A stretch of DNA of 64,000 bases from Hypomesus transpacificus (Eukaryota; Chordata; Actinopteri; Osmeriformes; Osmeridae). Made by a program: the position numbers and the translations under genes. Within the stretch, counting starts at the first letter, position 1, and each line of letters starts with the position of its first letter. The stretch spans positions 8,978,083-9,042,082 of the forward strand of contig NC_061077.1 of NCBI RefSeq assembly GCF_021917145.1, given 5' to 3'. Positions 11,401-21,900 of this stretch are shown here, piece by piece. A model generated the notes under the pieces. The model saw nothing but the letters and a program-made list of their open reading frames with translations, was not told where the DNA came from and did no database searches.

Positions 11401-13645
11401 AGGGACACTGTTTTGGTTACTACTTATTACCTGATGGAAGGCCTTGGCAAGGGTCAGAGCCTCCCTCCTCCTGGCAGCCTGGGCACGGCGTGTCAGGACC
11501 ATCCGTCTGAGAGCAGACAGGCCGCTGGTCAGTAGGTGCTTCCTATGCTGATGTCTGGCCTGTGCGGATGACTTCCACTGGAGCACCCAGACCCTGAAGC
11601 AGCTCTGCTGGAGTCTGAATGTATACAGTTCCAGGAACCTGGACACACACACACCCAAACGGAATGAACTGAGTGAAAATGGAGTTGACCTCTGCCCTGC
11701 CTCGCTCTTCACTTCTTGTTGAACAAATCTATTGCCTTTCAGAGGTTTTCGGCTCACTTCTTTTCTTAAGCCTGTGACAGCCAGTGAGTTGTAACAGTGA
11801 CTTGACCTATGGGCTCCCATGTTCCTTCTTACCTTCTCTCTGTTGTCCCCGCAGGGTTGGAACGGCAAATATCTGTGGCGTCAGGCTTCTGCTCACACAA
11901 AGGAAGGGGTTAAGTGCTCAGGGACATCCTCTCGTGTTACGCTTCACACACACAGACACAACATGTATGTGTTTGCCCAAACACTCCCACACTCTTTACA
12001 TGAACCATAATAACCCAAGGTGTCCACCTACCATAGACATGGACTGAGGCATTACAGACAAGGATTTTCTTGCTGCCCCAGATCTCTCAACACGATACTC
12101 AGTAGTAGTGCTTCCTCTCATTGTGTAAATAGGAGAGGCCTGTGAGCGTTCCTCATGTATTGGGTAATAGTGACTCTCGGCTGATGTTGACACAGATGTT
12201 TTGCTCTGAGAGCCTCTTTCCACACCTGTGTGACCACCATCTTGTTTGTTTAGATATTTACATTTATTTTGACTTTTCTTTGTACCCATAGAAGCCGTCT
12301 TATCTAAATGTACCATTGCAACAAGTCTTTTCTCGCAGAATAGGTTCTGTGCTGTTTCAAAGTTCCTTCTAACATCAGGCACTTCAAATGAAGTCTCCAT
12401 TCCTCTTGTGTGATAAGGGTGTGCATACAGACTATGCCCACTATCTGATGGGCTTGCCAGTTCCTTTGGCCATTTTGTAACATTATCTGGAAATGCAACC
12501 TCTTTTTGTTGACAACTAAGGCTTTCAGGTAAAGGCCACTCCTTGCAAGAGTAGAGATTTGCCCCATATACTTCCAATGGTGTTTTCCATGTTGACTCGC
12601 AATGTTTTGTTGAGAATGGTTCACCCGGCATTCCACATTTTGTGAATGCTGCAGTGGCATTCATTACGCTATCTCTTTGAAAATGACGATTGGTCAACTG
12701 GTCAACGTTGTAAATATATGGACATTCCGTAGAAAACCCATGCTTGCAGGTATAATTTGTCTTTGTGTCTCCAGGATGACAGTGGAGGACAGAGCTTGAT
12801 ATTTTGGCACTGCAAGACACCGCAGAGTCATGAGTTTCCACATCTAAAGGTGTTATTGTAGCAGATAAGGCAATGTTCCTTGAGGTAGTCTGCCCCTGGG
12901 GCTGTAGATCTCCAAATGATAGGCCTATCTCTATGTCCAACATGGACCGATGCAGGCTAGCAGATATCCAGGAAGATTCCACAATGTCTTGAAATGTTGA
13001 CACATGCTCACTCTGCTTTAGACAGGCATCATTTACACAATGAGCTTCATTGGTGAGTTCTCTTTGATGTCTGTCTAAAGTGCTATGGAAATCAGGGTAG
13101 TAAGAAGCACTGCCTGGATAGGTAGAAGTCAGTGAAGCTGGGAAGAATTGTAAAGGCACTTTGTAGACATGATCTTTTACTGCTTTCTCTTGATGTTTGT
13201 CACGACATTTCCTATGCTTATACTGATAGGCTCCAACACATCCACCAAGAGCTGAACCATAATGTCGACCAGAATCTGGCCATGTTCTTCTATTCCTATG
13301 ACCACAGGTATCCTCATCGGTGAAACACTGAGAAGTCTCATGGTTAGCAGAATAGGAGGATATCCCATGATCACCACACCAACTGCTTTTGGTTGCAGTC
13401 AAGTATGTGTTGAGATTTAAGACAGTCTCTGGTTGAGAGTAAGCTGATGTGCTCCCAAGTACAACGTCATCCAAGGCTCCTGGGAGTGTGTTTTTGTCAT
13501 TGCTGAGCATGGACAGGGGCTCAAGTAGATCGTCAACATTTTCCTCACTAACTGACAATGACAGGTTACGTTGGACTTTTGGCTTTCTATGTCCTGAGAG
13601 TGGCGATGACTCCCTCCTCCGACCCCTCTGAGAAGTCCAAGCCAT
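2242..13645 (-). CDS. c1orf167: C1orf167-like protein with Sfi1-type Trp-centred repeats (near-complete gene model)
   Basis: Uncharacterised protein of about 1,957 residues. From 5' to 3' the coding exons are 13646-12032, 11888-11833, 11638-11431, 11009-10825, 10642-10466, 10369-10178, 9944-9847, 9351-9165, 9034-8841, 8617-8491, 8229-8032, 7616-7520, 6686-6480, 6361-6218, 6114-5936, 5816-5608, 5337-5193, 5032-4565, 4518-4206, 4117-4000, 3787-3643, 3490-3277, 3069-2954, 2836-2716, 2614-2504 and 2292-2242. Reading phase is continuous. Weak points are the donors at 10178 and 8032, and exon 7616-7520. Nearly every downstream exon carries a motif like AFxxWR (VFVAWRGY, AFERWLQR, AFSQWREH, VFLAWRRR) in Arg/Gln-rich helical sequence, resembling the centrin-binding repeats of SFI1. 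The call rests on these repeats plus tail-to-tail linkage to mthfr, as in human. A scaffold or centrosomal role is inference. The last exon encodes VFLAWRRRALCSVTNG then TGA. Confidence 0.75.
5351..5553. repeat. 27-bp minisatellite, about 7 copies, inside an intron
   Basis: The unit (plus strand CACACAGACAGAACACACCA then TCAGCCA) is 27 bp and repeats almost perfectly seven times. Since 27 is divisible by 3, open frames run through it (plus frame NTPSATHRQ repeated). Gene phase shows it is intronic, between exons 5816-5608 and 5337-5193. Confidence 0.9.
6979..8053. other. Repeat-rich segment where the C1orf167-like gene model is unresolved
   Basis: Exon 8229 has its best-looking donor at 8054 (GTGAGG, phase 1), but the exon starting at 6686 needs phase 0. 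The only phase-consistent route I found uses a weak donor at 8032 (GTTCTC) and an exon at 7616-7520. That exon has a good acceptor (tttctctttcag) and donor (AAAG/GTACTT) and is open for 32 codons. A second possible exon, 7021-6979, has an acceptor preceded by the (CCCT)n tract but does not fit the phase. Confidence 0.5.
7053..7167. repeat. (GGGA)n tetranucleotide array, about 28 copies
   Basis: Uninterrupted GGGA repeat on the plus strand, in an intron of the minus-strand gene. Runs of three Gs at a spacing of one base could form G-quadruplex or triplex DNA. Confidence 0.95.
8252..8402. repeat. (GA)n microsatellite adjoining a splice acceptor
   Basis: About 150 bp of almost pure GA with a few variant units. 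On the minus (gene) strand it is a long (TC)n tract ending about 22 bp upstream of the acceptor at 8230, so it supplies or extends the polypyrimidine tract of that 261-bp intron. Confidence 0.95.
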
Positions 13646-13646
13646 T
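12032..13646 (-). other. Large 5' coding exon of the C1orf167-like gene
   Basis: This exon supplies the first 538 residues. I chose the ATG at 13645 because a splice acceptor (tttctcag) ends just before it; the open frame extends 12 codons further upstream, but only through intron. The N-terminus (MAWTSQRGRRRESS) is basic. The rest is polar and Ser/Thr/His-rich, with no Trp repeats and no domain I recognise. The exon ends ...MPQSMSM before donor GTAGGT, in phase 0. A 56-nt exon (11888-11833) links it to the repeat-bearing exons. Confidence 0.75.
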
Positions 13647-13790
13647 CTGAGAAAATGTAGAAAGACACTAACGTAACACATTTCAGTAGTAACTAATACT
13701 CAGTAGGAGGCAATACATTCATAAATTGAACATGACTTCAAACACCAATGCATCTGTCACAATCAGTTTATAAGTAGGTTTTTTTCTTAC

Positions 13791-13850
13791 CACGGTTCGA
13801 CGCAGGTATCTCAACGGTTCATCTGGGAATCCCAGCGATTGGTCAGTGAA
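13791..13850 (-). promoter_or_regulatory. Non-coding first exon and proximal promoter of the C1orf167-like gene
   Basis: On the minus strand a clear donor (GTG then GTAAGAAA) ends an exon at 13791. It is the natural partner of the acceptor at 13647, so the first exon is 5' UTR only. A CCAAT box in minus orientation (plus ATTGG at 13838-13842) lies about 50 bp upstream of that exon end, so transcription starts nearby or further upstream. The exact start cannot be read. An AACGGTT (Myb-type) motif lies close by. Confidence 0.5.
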
Positions 13851-14780
13851 GCTACACTTTGCTCTGGCAGTGCACATATGGTACCCAGGTCTGATAATCG
13901 GATCAAATTGAGGATTTAAAGGATTGAAAGCAGGGACTACACTAGTCTTGTCTGCTTTTGGTTATCTCTGTCATTTTACTGACATGTTTCACATCGTTTT
14001 AGAAGGTTTTAGGTTACTGCAGTGGAACGAAATTAATGCGTTACACTTGACATTCAACTTTCTTTTTTTTCGGCTGGCTAGCTAGCAAAGTGACATAGCT
14101 TATTTTCTGTACCTAGTTAGTCAGGTGGGTTTCACATTTGTTTAATACATTTCCAAACCTGTGCGGCTCCTTCACCATGCCGTGTAGATGTGAGAGAATT
14201 CAAAAAATATATATCTATATAAAAAACTAGTAGGCCTACTTCAGTTAACTTGGCTTGACCTTTTTGTCATCAGTCATGTTTCAGTTGAATCAATGAATTA
14301 CTGAGCGCTCCCAAGGTTGTCATTAAAATAAAGAATATATAAGCCTCCACATAGCAAAAGGATAATGCATATTTTATTATCTGAACAATTTATTACGAAC
14401 GTAATTTACACCATTTTGTGCACGTTCACATATTTTACAAACACATTACAGACTGATACAATCCAAAAATCATTTTCTATTATAAAAAATAAACGTCTCA
14501 ATTATTATTGCCAAATGTATAATGCCATTTAGTTCATGTTAAATGTATTTTTTTTTTGCCAGTGTAATGCAGCCAACCAAAGAGGAGTTAATCAGACAGA
14601 ACATTTGACTGTACAGCTTAGTCCATAACTTAAACAGCTGGAAAAAGGTAAGGCTACGTTTTTACACAAGGCAGCCATATCCAGTTTGTTGCACAAAAAA
14701 TAATAGACCGATTTTCATGCAGTTTGCTGCTGCTGTAATCCAGTGTTTGTGACAACCCTGGATTGTGTGGTTGTCTGTGC
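13851..14780. other. Intergenic spacer and pex10 3' UTR
   Basis: The interval lies between the stop of pex10 (14781) and the first exon of the C1orf167-like gene. Minus-strand AATAAA signals (plus TTTATT) near 14373 and 14389 are candidate pex10 polyadenylation sites. The stretch at 14300-14560 is AT-rich. No coding sequence is seen. Confidence 0.6.
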
Positions 14781-16534
14781 CTAGAAGTTCCTCAGGTAGA
14801 CTAGTCGATTAGGCTGGAACTTCTCCCGACACAGTGGACACTCCATCTGCAAAGTCCACATCGTTTTAGTCACCAGGTGGTTGTCTCATAGTAGTTCCAA
14901 CAAATACCTCGATCAATAATACAAGGCTTTCACCTTGGTGTTACACCACTCAGTGATGCACTCCCAGCAGAACAGGTGTCCACAGGGGGTGGAGGTCGAG
15001 TGTCTCCTTTCCTCCAGGCATAAGATACAGCGAGAGGGCCGATGGGACACCGTATCTACAGGCTGAGGGGAACTAAACACACACACACTTGATCATAACA
15101 TGATTCACAACACTCAGATGTAGACGTGATCTACACAAACATCCACACCAAACACTCATGTTCGGGTCATATGTTCATGTTTACAACCAAATGGTTTACT
15201 GTTGTTCCAGTCTGAACAGTACCTGGAGGCCAGGTTCCTGTGTAGTTTCCACTCCTGTCTGGCTCTCTGTCTCTGTCTGAAGTTGTTCAGCTGCAGGGCC
15301 AGGGTGATAGCCAGCTGCAGCAGGGAGACGACTCCTAGGACCCTGTAACTGTTCCTGATAGCCTGGTCATCACCACTCTCACTCTGCACCCGCAGCTGAC
15401 AGGACAGAAAAGAAAACCACGTTGTGGGCCTTTCTAACTTTTAAACTCATACAAACAAGCCACACTGCACTAGCATAAACAATATGTCCCTTTACTAACA
15501 TTAGTTCAGTATCCCCGAAAAGCATGATCTGGGTCAGTATGCTTAGGTAGAGCTTAGACTAAGTATGACAAGGATAAAACAGAATGGCGCCATGAAGTTA
15601 CCCACATAGCTGATACCCGATGTCCTCTTCCCCAGATGGTAGAAAGCCCCACTGATGTAAAACAGCGCTGCATGGACCCTGTGGAGAATAGTGAGGCCCT
15701 GTTGGAGGGCGAACACTGCTGGGACACACGCCTTCCTCTGGGGCTCCGTCAGCTGCCCCACAGCCCTCCGTACCCAGGTCTTCAGCCACACTGCGGGGCT
15801 CCAAGGGCTGGATGCAACTCTTCTGCCAGCCCCCTCCTCCCCAGCTTCCAGCTCATTCTCTATACAGATCAGGACCTTGTCGAGGAGGTATGGCACAAAT
15901 GTATGGAAGAACACCAGGAGACCTCGCCTAGTGCGAGAGGGGATCCGACGCTTGGTGGGGTCCACCTGGACGATGTTGACGTACTCCTCTCCTAATGTCT
16001 GGTAACCTGAGCAACACATTGAGAAGATTTGAGCAGCCGCTATCATGCATACCATCTCCAATCTTTCAGTCAGACCAAGAGCTTGTTTGTATGGCACACA
16101 ATGGTTGCTTGACCTGTCTGTATCAGATGTTTGGTTATACTTGGTTAACTGGGCTGATAGAGAAGAAAGCTTTTACGACTGCCAACTTTAAAATGCACAT
16201 TCTTAGAAGCTAGAGAAGTGAAGGATATTCACCTGCAAATGTTGTTAAGCCATAATATGCCAGATCTGAAAGCAGTTCAATCTCCTTCCTCCAGTCCAGC
16301 CATCTCTTAGATCCTGCACGGGGAGAGAGATGAACAAATATTCTAGCTAAAATGAACTCTCCATCGTGATGGAATGGTATCGCTACCTGAAGCGGCGATA
16401 TAACCTGACAGAGTATACATACCAGCAAGAGTCTGGAAAGCTTCATTTGCGTTGTTCCTCAGACAGTTCTGATAATATTCATCCTTTTGACTTGAGCGAA
16501 TTAATTGAGGCTGGTTTGCAGGAACGAGAGGCAT
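14781..16534 (-). CDS. pex10: Peroxisome biogenesis factor 10, RING E3 ligase subunit (complete)
   Basis: PEX10 is a peroxisomal membrane RING protein that, with PEX2 and PEX12, ubiquitinates PEX5 so that the import receptor can be recycled. Six coding exons read in phase: 16534-16423, 16313-16233, 16006-15606, 15395-15223, 15072-14934 and 14846-14781, giving 323 residues (human is of similar size). Family landmarks are [12 protein letters not shown] at the N-terminus, [38 protein letters not shown], hydrophobic stretches ([35 protein letters not shown]) and a C-terminal C3HC4 RING spanning about residues 271-308 ([17 protein letters not shown]). The protein ends [11 protein letters not shown] then TAG. 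All zinc ligands are present. The donor after exon 3 (TAT/GTGGGT) was chosen because it keeps phase and family alignment. The gene lies upstream of, and in the same direction as, the C1orf167-like gene. Confidence 0.95.
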
Positions 16535-16989
16535 CGCTTGGTTGTACCAAGCTAACTGTACAACTCTGGGCAGTACGTACCTACTGTAGTCTTGGAAGTT
16601 GGCTAACTAGCTTTGGCAAGTAAGCGGGGAGTTTGCTTACAACATAGTTTAACGAAAACGAAACCATGACATATATTTACATATGGCACATACTTTAGGA
16701 TTATCGATAGGCACACACTTAAATATCTCATGTAATTTAGAATATTCGACAAGCTATCAAGCTAGCCAACTTCCCGGAAACCTTTGAAATGCATTGACAA
16801 GTGTCACTATCTGCTACAGCGTCATCTACCGGCTGGAGGTGTGTTGCGCACTCTGTTGACGCTCAACAAACTACATTTAAAACATTACTATTTGACAATA
16901 AAATGATTGTTTTCCTTGCTTGCAACCAACAAAGTTACCTGTGAAACGCGTTAGTTTACTTAGGCGGCAGCTGCGGGCATCCATACATG
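16535..16989 (-). promoter_or_regulatory. pex10 5' flank and probable promoter, bounded by a LINE insertion
   Basis: About 455 bp separate the pex10 ATG from the L2-like LINE. No TATA box is obvious at a sensible distance. The segment at 16800-16840 contains a CTCF-like motif on the minus strand (CCGGTAGATGACGC, imperfect). Any promoter function follows from position only. Confidence 0.45.
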
Positions 16990-18042
16990 CGGGATGTTGG
17001 GATTTCTGCTACTTCACTTCAGTGGTTCAGATCGTATCTATCTGATAGATCACAATATGTCCACTATGATGGTTGCTCATCCAGGAGCTCCATTGTAAAA
17101 TACGGAGTACCACAGGGTTCAGTTTTAGGCCCTCTGTTATTTTCACTCTATATGTTGCCTTTAGGAAACATAATTAGAAGTTTTGGGGTAGATTTTCACT
17201 GCTATGCAGATGATACTCAGCTATACATGTCTATAAAGCCGGGAGAATTTCCACATGCTATGGAAACCTGTGTTTCCGGGTTGAAAACTTGGATGACTGC
17301 AAATTTCCTTCTTCTTAATTCGGATAAAACCGAGGTTCAAATTTTTGGTCCGAAAAAACACCGAAATAATTTATCCCATCTAACCTTAGACTTAGACGGC
17401 GTCAAAGTATCTCAAAGCCAGCTGGTAAAAAATCTGGGAGTCACAATGGACCCAGACCTTTCGTTTGAGTACCATATTAAGCAAATCACCAGAACAGCAT
17501 TTTTCCATCTACGTAATATTGCCAAAATACGAAAATTCCTCTCAAAGGATGATGCTGAAAAACTAATACATGCTTTTGTTACGTCCCGATTGGACTACTG
17601 CAATGTGTTGTTCTCTGGCCTCCCAATTACCTACCTAAAAAACTTACAGCGGGTGCAAAATGCTGCTGCTAGACTATTGACTAAAACTAGAAAGTTTGAT
17701 CATATAACATCGACTCTTATCTCTTTACACTGGCTCCCTATCCAAGCCAGAGCTGATTTCAAAGTTCTACTACTAACTTACAAATCTCTGCATGGATTGG
17801 CACCACTGTACCTCTCCGGTCTCCTTGCACCCTATTGCCCCGCAAGGTCTCTAAGATCTCAAAATGCCGGCTATCTGGTAATACCCAAAGTTAAGAAAAA
17901 AACTGCTGGAGGTAGGGCGTTCTCATATAGAGCACCTCTTCTTTGGAACAAATTACCCATCTCAATTAAGGAAGCTGATACTGTCTCGACATTTAAAACT
18001 AGATTAAAAACGTTCTTGTTTAGTCAATTCTATGATTGTTAA
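16987..18042 (+). pseudogene. Reverse transcriptase C-terminal fragment of the L2-like LINE
   Basis: The frame is open for 351 codons without a stop or frameshift, so the copy is young, but it is a 5'-truncated remnant. The RT palm is visible: [15 protein letters not shown] at residues 41-55 and catalytic YADD at 73-76. The thumb and C-terminal region follow ([49 protein letters not shown]). The apparent start ATG comes from flanking DNA at the insertion junction, so it is not the element's own start. Confidence 0.85.
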
Positions 18043-18969
18043 AGGGAAGTATGTGTGTACTTTCTATGTAAACCTGGGATGTGTGCTTGCCTATGTGTGT
18101 ATCACATGTAACTTTTAAATTTTAATTATAGCTTATGTTCACATTGCCCAGCTAGATGTTACAAATAAAGCAAACCTGTTACTGTATATTGTTAGTATTA
18201 TTATTATTATAGTTCCGTTGCTGTATATTGTTACTGTTATAGTTTTTATTACTAGTTGGAGACAACGGGGGACTGGCTGTTTTCATCCTTATTCGTATAA
18301 GTATAACCTACTTTAGAGTTCTTTCCCCTGGAACAGATTTCATGTTCCAACTGAGGGGGGCTGTCGTTGTTTTGGTGTGTGGGGCTGCATCAAATACCCT
18401 TTTTGCTCTGTTAAATTGCTGCACTAGTCCACACTTGACCGGTGGGGATCTCATTCTATTTTGACTGTAACTGTTAGCTGCTCCTGGCATTCTCTAATCC
18501 CTGCTCTCCTCTCTGTCCCCCCCCCCCACACATTCCCTGTGGTGTGGGGGGTTTGAGCTGTCAGGACCTGCTTGGTCGTCGGTCTGCCAACGCTGAACCA
18601 GGTCGTCACCCGGAATCCAGTCTCCATGACGGCCAACAGCGAGTTTCCCGGTCCCATCCAACGTCTATAAAGCCGAACAATGGATTTTGGTGTTTCAAAA
18701 CCCATTGACACTGTATGACTATGTTTAGCTTGTGTTCTGCTCCTCTCTCTTACCAACCGTCTCTGGAGGAGGGGATCCCTCTCTGAATTGCTCCTCCCAA
18801 GGTTTCTTCCATTTTTTCTCCCGGTGGGAGTTTTTCTGGGAGTTTTTCCTTGTCTTCCTTGAGGGTTTAGGTTGGTTGAGGGGCAGTTCTATGGGCGCAT
18901 GTGAAGCCCTCTGTGACATGCTTGCGTGTAAAAAGGGCTATACAAATAAATTTGATTTGATTTGATTTG
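16990..18969 (+). mobile_element. 5'-truncated L2-like non-LTR retrotransposon (LINE)
   Basis: The element carries the 3' half of a reverse-transcriptase ORF, then about 900 bp of 3' UTR ending in a (TTTGA)n tail at about 18950-18969. Five matching bases, ACATG, flank it (16985-16989 and 18970-18974) and may be a short target-site duplication. The YADD motif and downstream region ([30 protein letters not shown]) are typical of the L2/Rex/CR1 group. It lacks the endonuclease and N-terminal RT. Its 3' end shares about 200 bp with a second copy at 37148-37344. Confidence 0.9.
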
Positions 18970-21900
18970 ACATGCATCATTTATCAATATCATTTATTGA
19001 AAACGGTATCCGACTGCATGGACGCCATCTACAATTGACATGGGAATTTAATGTCTCATAAATTAAGTGGAAATAAATCGTAATTTAGGCTGTAGCATTG
19101 ATACAGTTAACTTGTGCTGCTCTGTTTACTGTTTAGAGTTGCAGAACCAGTTTCTTTGTCCCATGAATGGAGTTTGCTTATTCGCTCACCGCTAGGTTAG
19201 CACCACCTCTATTTCTGCTGCCCACTCTTATTGCACCAGTACCTTATTTCAAAGTTCTCACTGAGATTAGTTTACAACCGTTGGTTGTTAAAAAAAAACT
19301 ACTTTATTGGTCAGAATACAAACAAGGAAGTCCTTTTACAGTGAAGGAGGAGGTGGAGTTACATTTTCCTCTTCAGCACCAAATTGTGAGATACTTGTGA
19401 CTTCTTGCAGATGATAGTTTGTAGTCTATGGGGGAAGCAGTATGTGAACGGCTGGACTAAACACTGATCGGCATGGGGAAAACATGAAGTCCTACCTGGA
19501 GCACAAAGGTAGACTACCGGAAAGGTACGTAAAGTTACATTTAAGGTAGACCTGCTCAAAGGTACGCTTTGACAATAGCCAAAAAAATACCAATACTATT
19601 TATTATTTACAATATTATTCACCCCATACAGTAGGATAAAGAAGACTATAACCTGTCCCATTGGAATTTAGGTAAGACATCTTTGCTCAGTCAAAAAAAA
19701 ACATACAGAAATATAAACGAATCCGACTACTGATCTGTAATTAAACAAACGGAATAGTATTGGATGATTTGATCCCAGGGATGGAAAGATTAGTCTTTGA
19801 TGTGTGTTTGTAAAATGACATCCTCAGGAGACCCCACACAATGGGAAGGAAGTGTTGGAGCCAGAGCAACACCTGCAAAAGAGATAGACCACAGTTGTTT
19901 TGGTGAAAGGTTAGTTTCCATAGTGAACTCAGGTGACATCTGTTTTAGGGTGCATGTAGACTGAGTCAAGGCTTGAACAGACACTGCCTATTTAATCCTG
20001 CCCAACAAGGCAATGTTGTAGACGGTGATTATGATTACAAACTACAGTCACCACACAGACACCCACGCACACACACAAGCACACACACACACACAATCAA
20101 ACACACTTTCAAAATAGTAAACAAGTTAGGGGAAAGAGTTGAGCTTTGCTGAGCTTTGAGTACTCAAAATCATTATTTAATAGAAGATAATCTTTTAAGC
20201 ACAAAACTATCTTAAAGCAGTTTGTCTTGCCAAGTTCAGAGCCCGTAGCTCGTATCAGTTCTTGAGAGATATTTGTTTTACATTGTGGCGTCATAAAGTG
20301 TCAAATGGTCCCATGCCCAAGGCAGTTCTTAGAGGACTTTGCCCTCCACGTTATGAAGTAAAATGCAACCTTATGTGTGTATGTGTGTTTGTGTCCTGAT
20401 TGTATGTTTATGAAGGAATAGCTGCAGTTGACTAAGAAATAAGATGTATGTGGGAAGACATGGAGTTTGAGGTCTGCATCAAATAGTTTATTATATTGAA
20501 TAAAATAATATCAAGTTGGAATAATAGACATAACATTTACATTTAGAACTGTAAAAAAATATCAATATGTTTACATGACAGGAGGGAGTATTATTAGCCT
20601 ATGATAAACAAAGATCCTTCCTAAAGAATTATATTTCTGTTACTCTGACCTTTTCTGAGTAGTGAATAATTAATTTATCCTCCCACAATTTTGTACATTT
20701 CATCTGACTTTGTGTTTGTTTAACCTTTTCAAATACCTTCTTGATAGCTCAACCTGACAGTCTATGTATGCTACTCACGAAGAGGGGAAAATTGACAAAA
20801 TCCTCATGAAAGTATAACCGACACTTCAGCTGCTTTATCCACCAGAGTTTTTCTTTCTCAATGCCTTATCTAAAACTAAGTTCCTATCTTGATACTCAAC
20901 AGCCTTATCTAGACAAAACCAAATGTCTGGCTACAGAAGATTTAGATTAATAGATTTCAATTAGATACTTTATTTTCACAAAGACAATGCCAAGAGATTG
21001 AAGTTTAATCTAATCTCAGATCTCAACTCGGATATAACAACACGCTACCTTCAACTTTGCTTTGAATCTTATGAAATGCAGACTTTCCCACTCACTAATG
21101 AAATACAATTTCTAATGGAGGGTTCAGCTGTTTCAATACCAGATCACAGGCCAACCGTACCCAGATTCCACCTTACCCCACCTAGTATCCCTCCATCCTC
21201 TAACCAAGCCCAGGCTTCGCCCTCACATGTCCCGTCTGTGTTGTTGTCGTACAGAGCAGGGAACACCCACTGTGTGGACAAAGCGTGTTCAGATTTCAAC
21301 TTCCTGAAGCAGCTTTGAGGAGCGCGTGTGTTTCTGAGTCTACTGCTTATGGTAGATTGCTTGTATATGAATGTGTCTGTGTTAAAAGATTGTGCTCTGA
21401 AAACGTGTGTGTTTTACAACAAACATAAGCTGACAAGGGAGATAGTGGGCCGGTCGTCACCGTATCTAATTCTCACTGTAAGGGGTAAGTGAAATTGGTG
21501 TTTCCCTCTCGCTCACTCTTTCTTTCCTTATCTCTTTGTAATATAATTCATAATAATTCATAAGATAATGCTGTGTATACAGCTATTTCATTTTTTAACA
21601 ACTTATTCAGAAGCAAAGTGTCCTTTAATTTAACCATGCTTTAGAAATCAGTTGTACCTGTAGCATACCTGTGGTAAAAAATGCTCCATTCAAATAGTAT
21701 CCACTGTTGGTACAGTGCGGTTTCTTGTAACCCCAACCGCCTTGAATAAGAGGGCTATTTCATTGGAAGAGCCGGTTCCAGATCCTTTTGTGGTGTGTCT
21801 TCTGAGCGGTGTAGATTTTCACCCCCTTTCAGCTTTTTAAAGGGTGAGTTTTGAGCACTGAAACTCAACACCCCCACCTGACATTATTCAGATCAAATAA

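Noticed and set aside
2242..13646. Identification of the repeat gene as SFI1 itself
   Set aside because: The repeats are similar, but linkage to mthfr and tail-to-tail orientation fit C1orf167 better.
20998..21318. 106-codon plus-strand open frame
   Set aside because: No recognised motif, no convincing splice or promoter context, and a length expected by chance.
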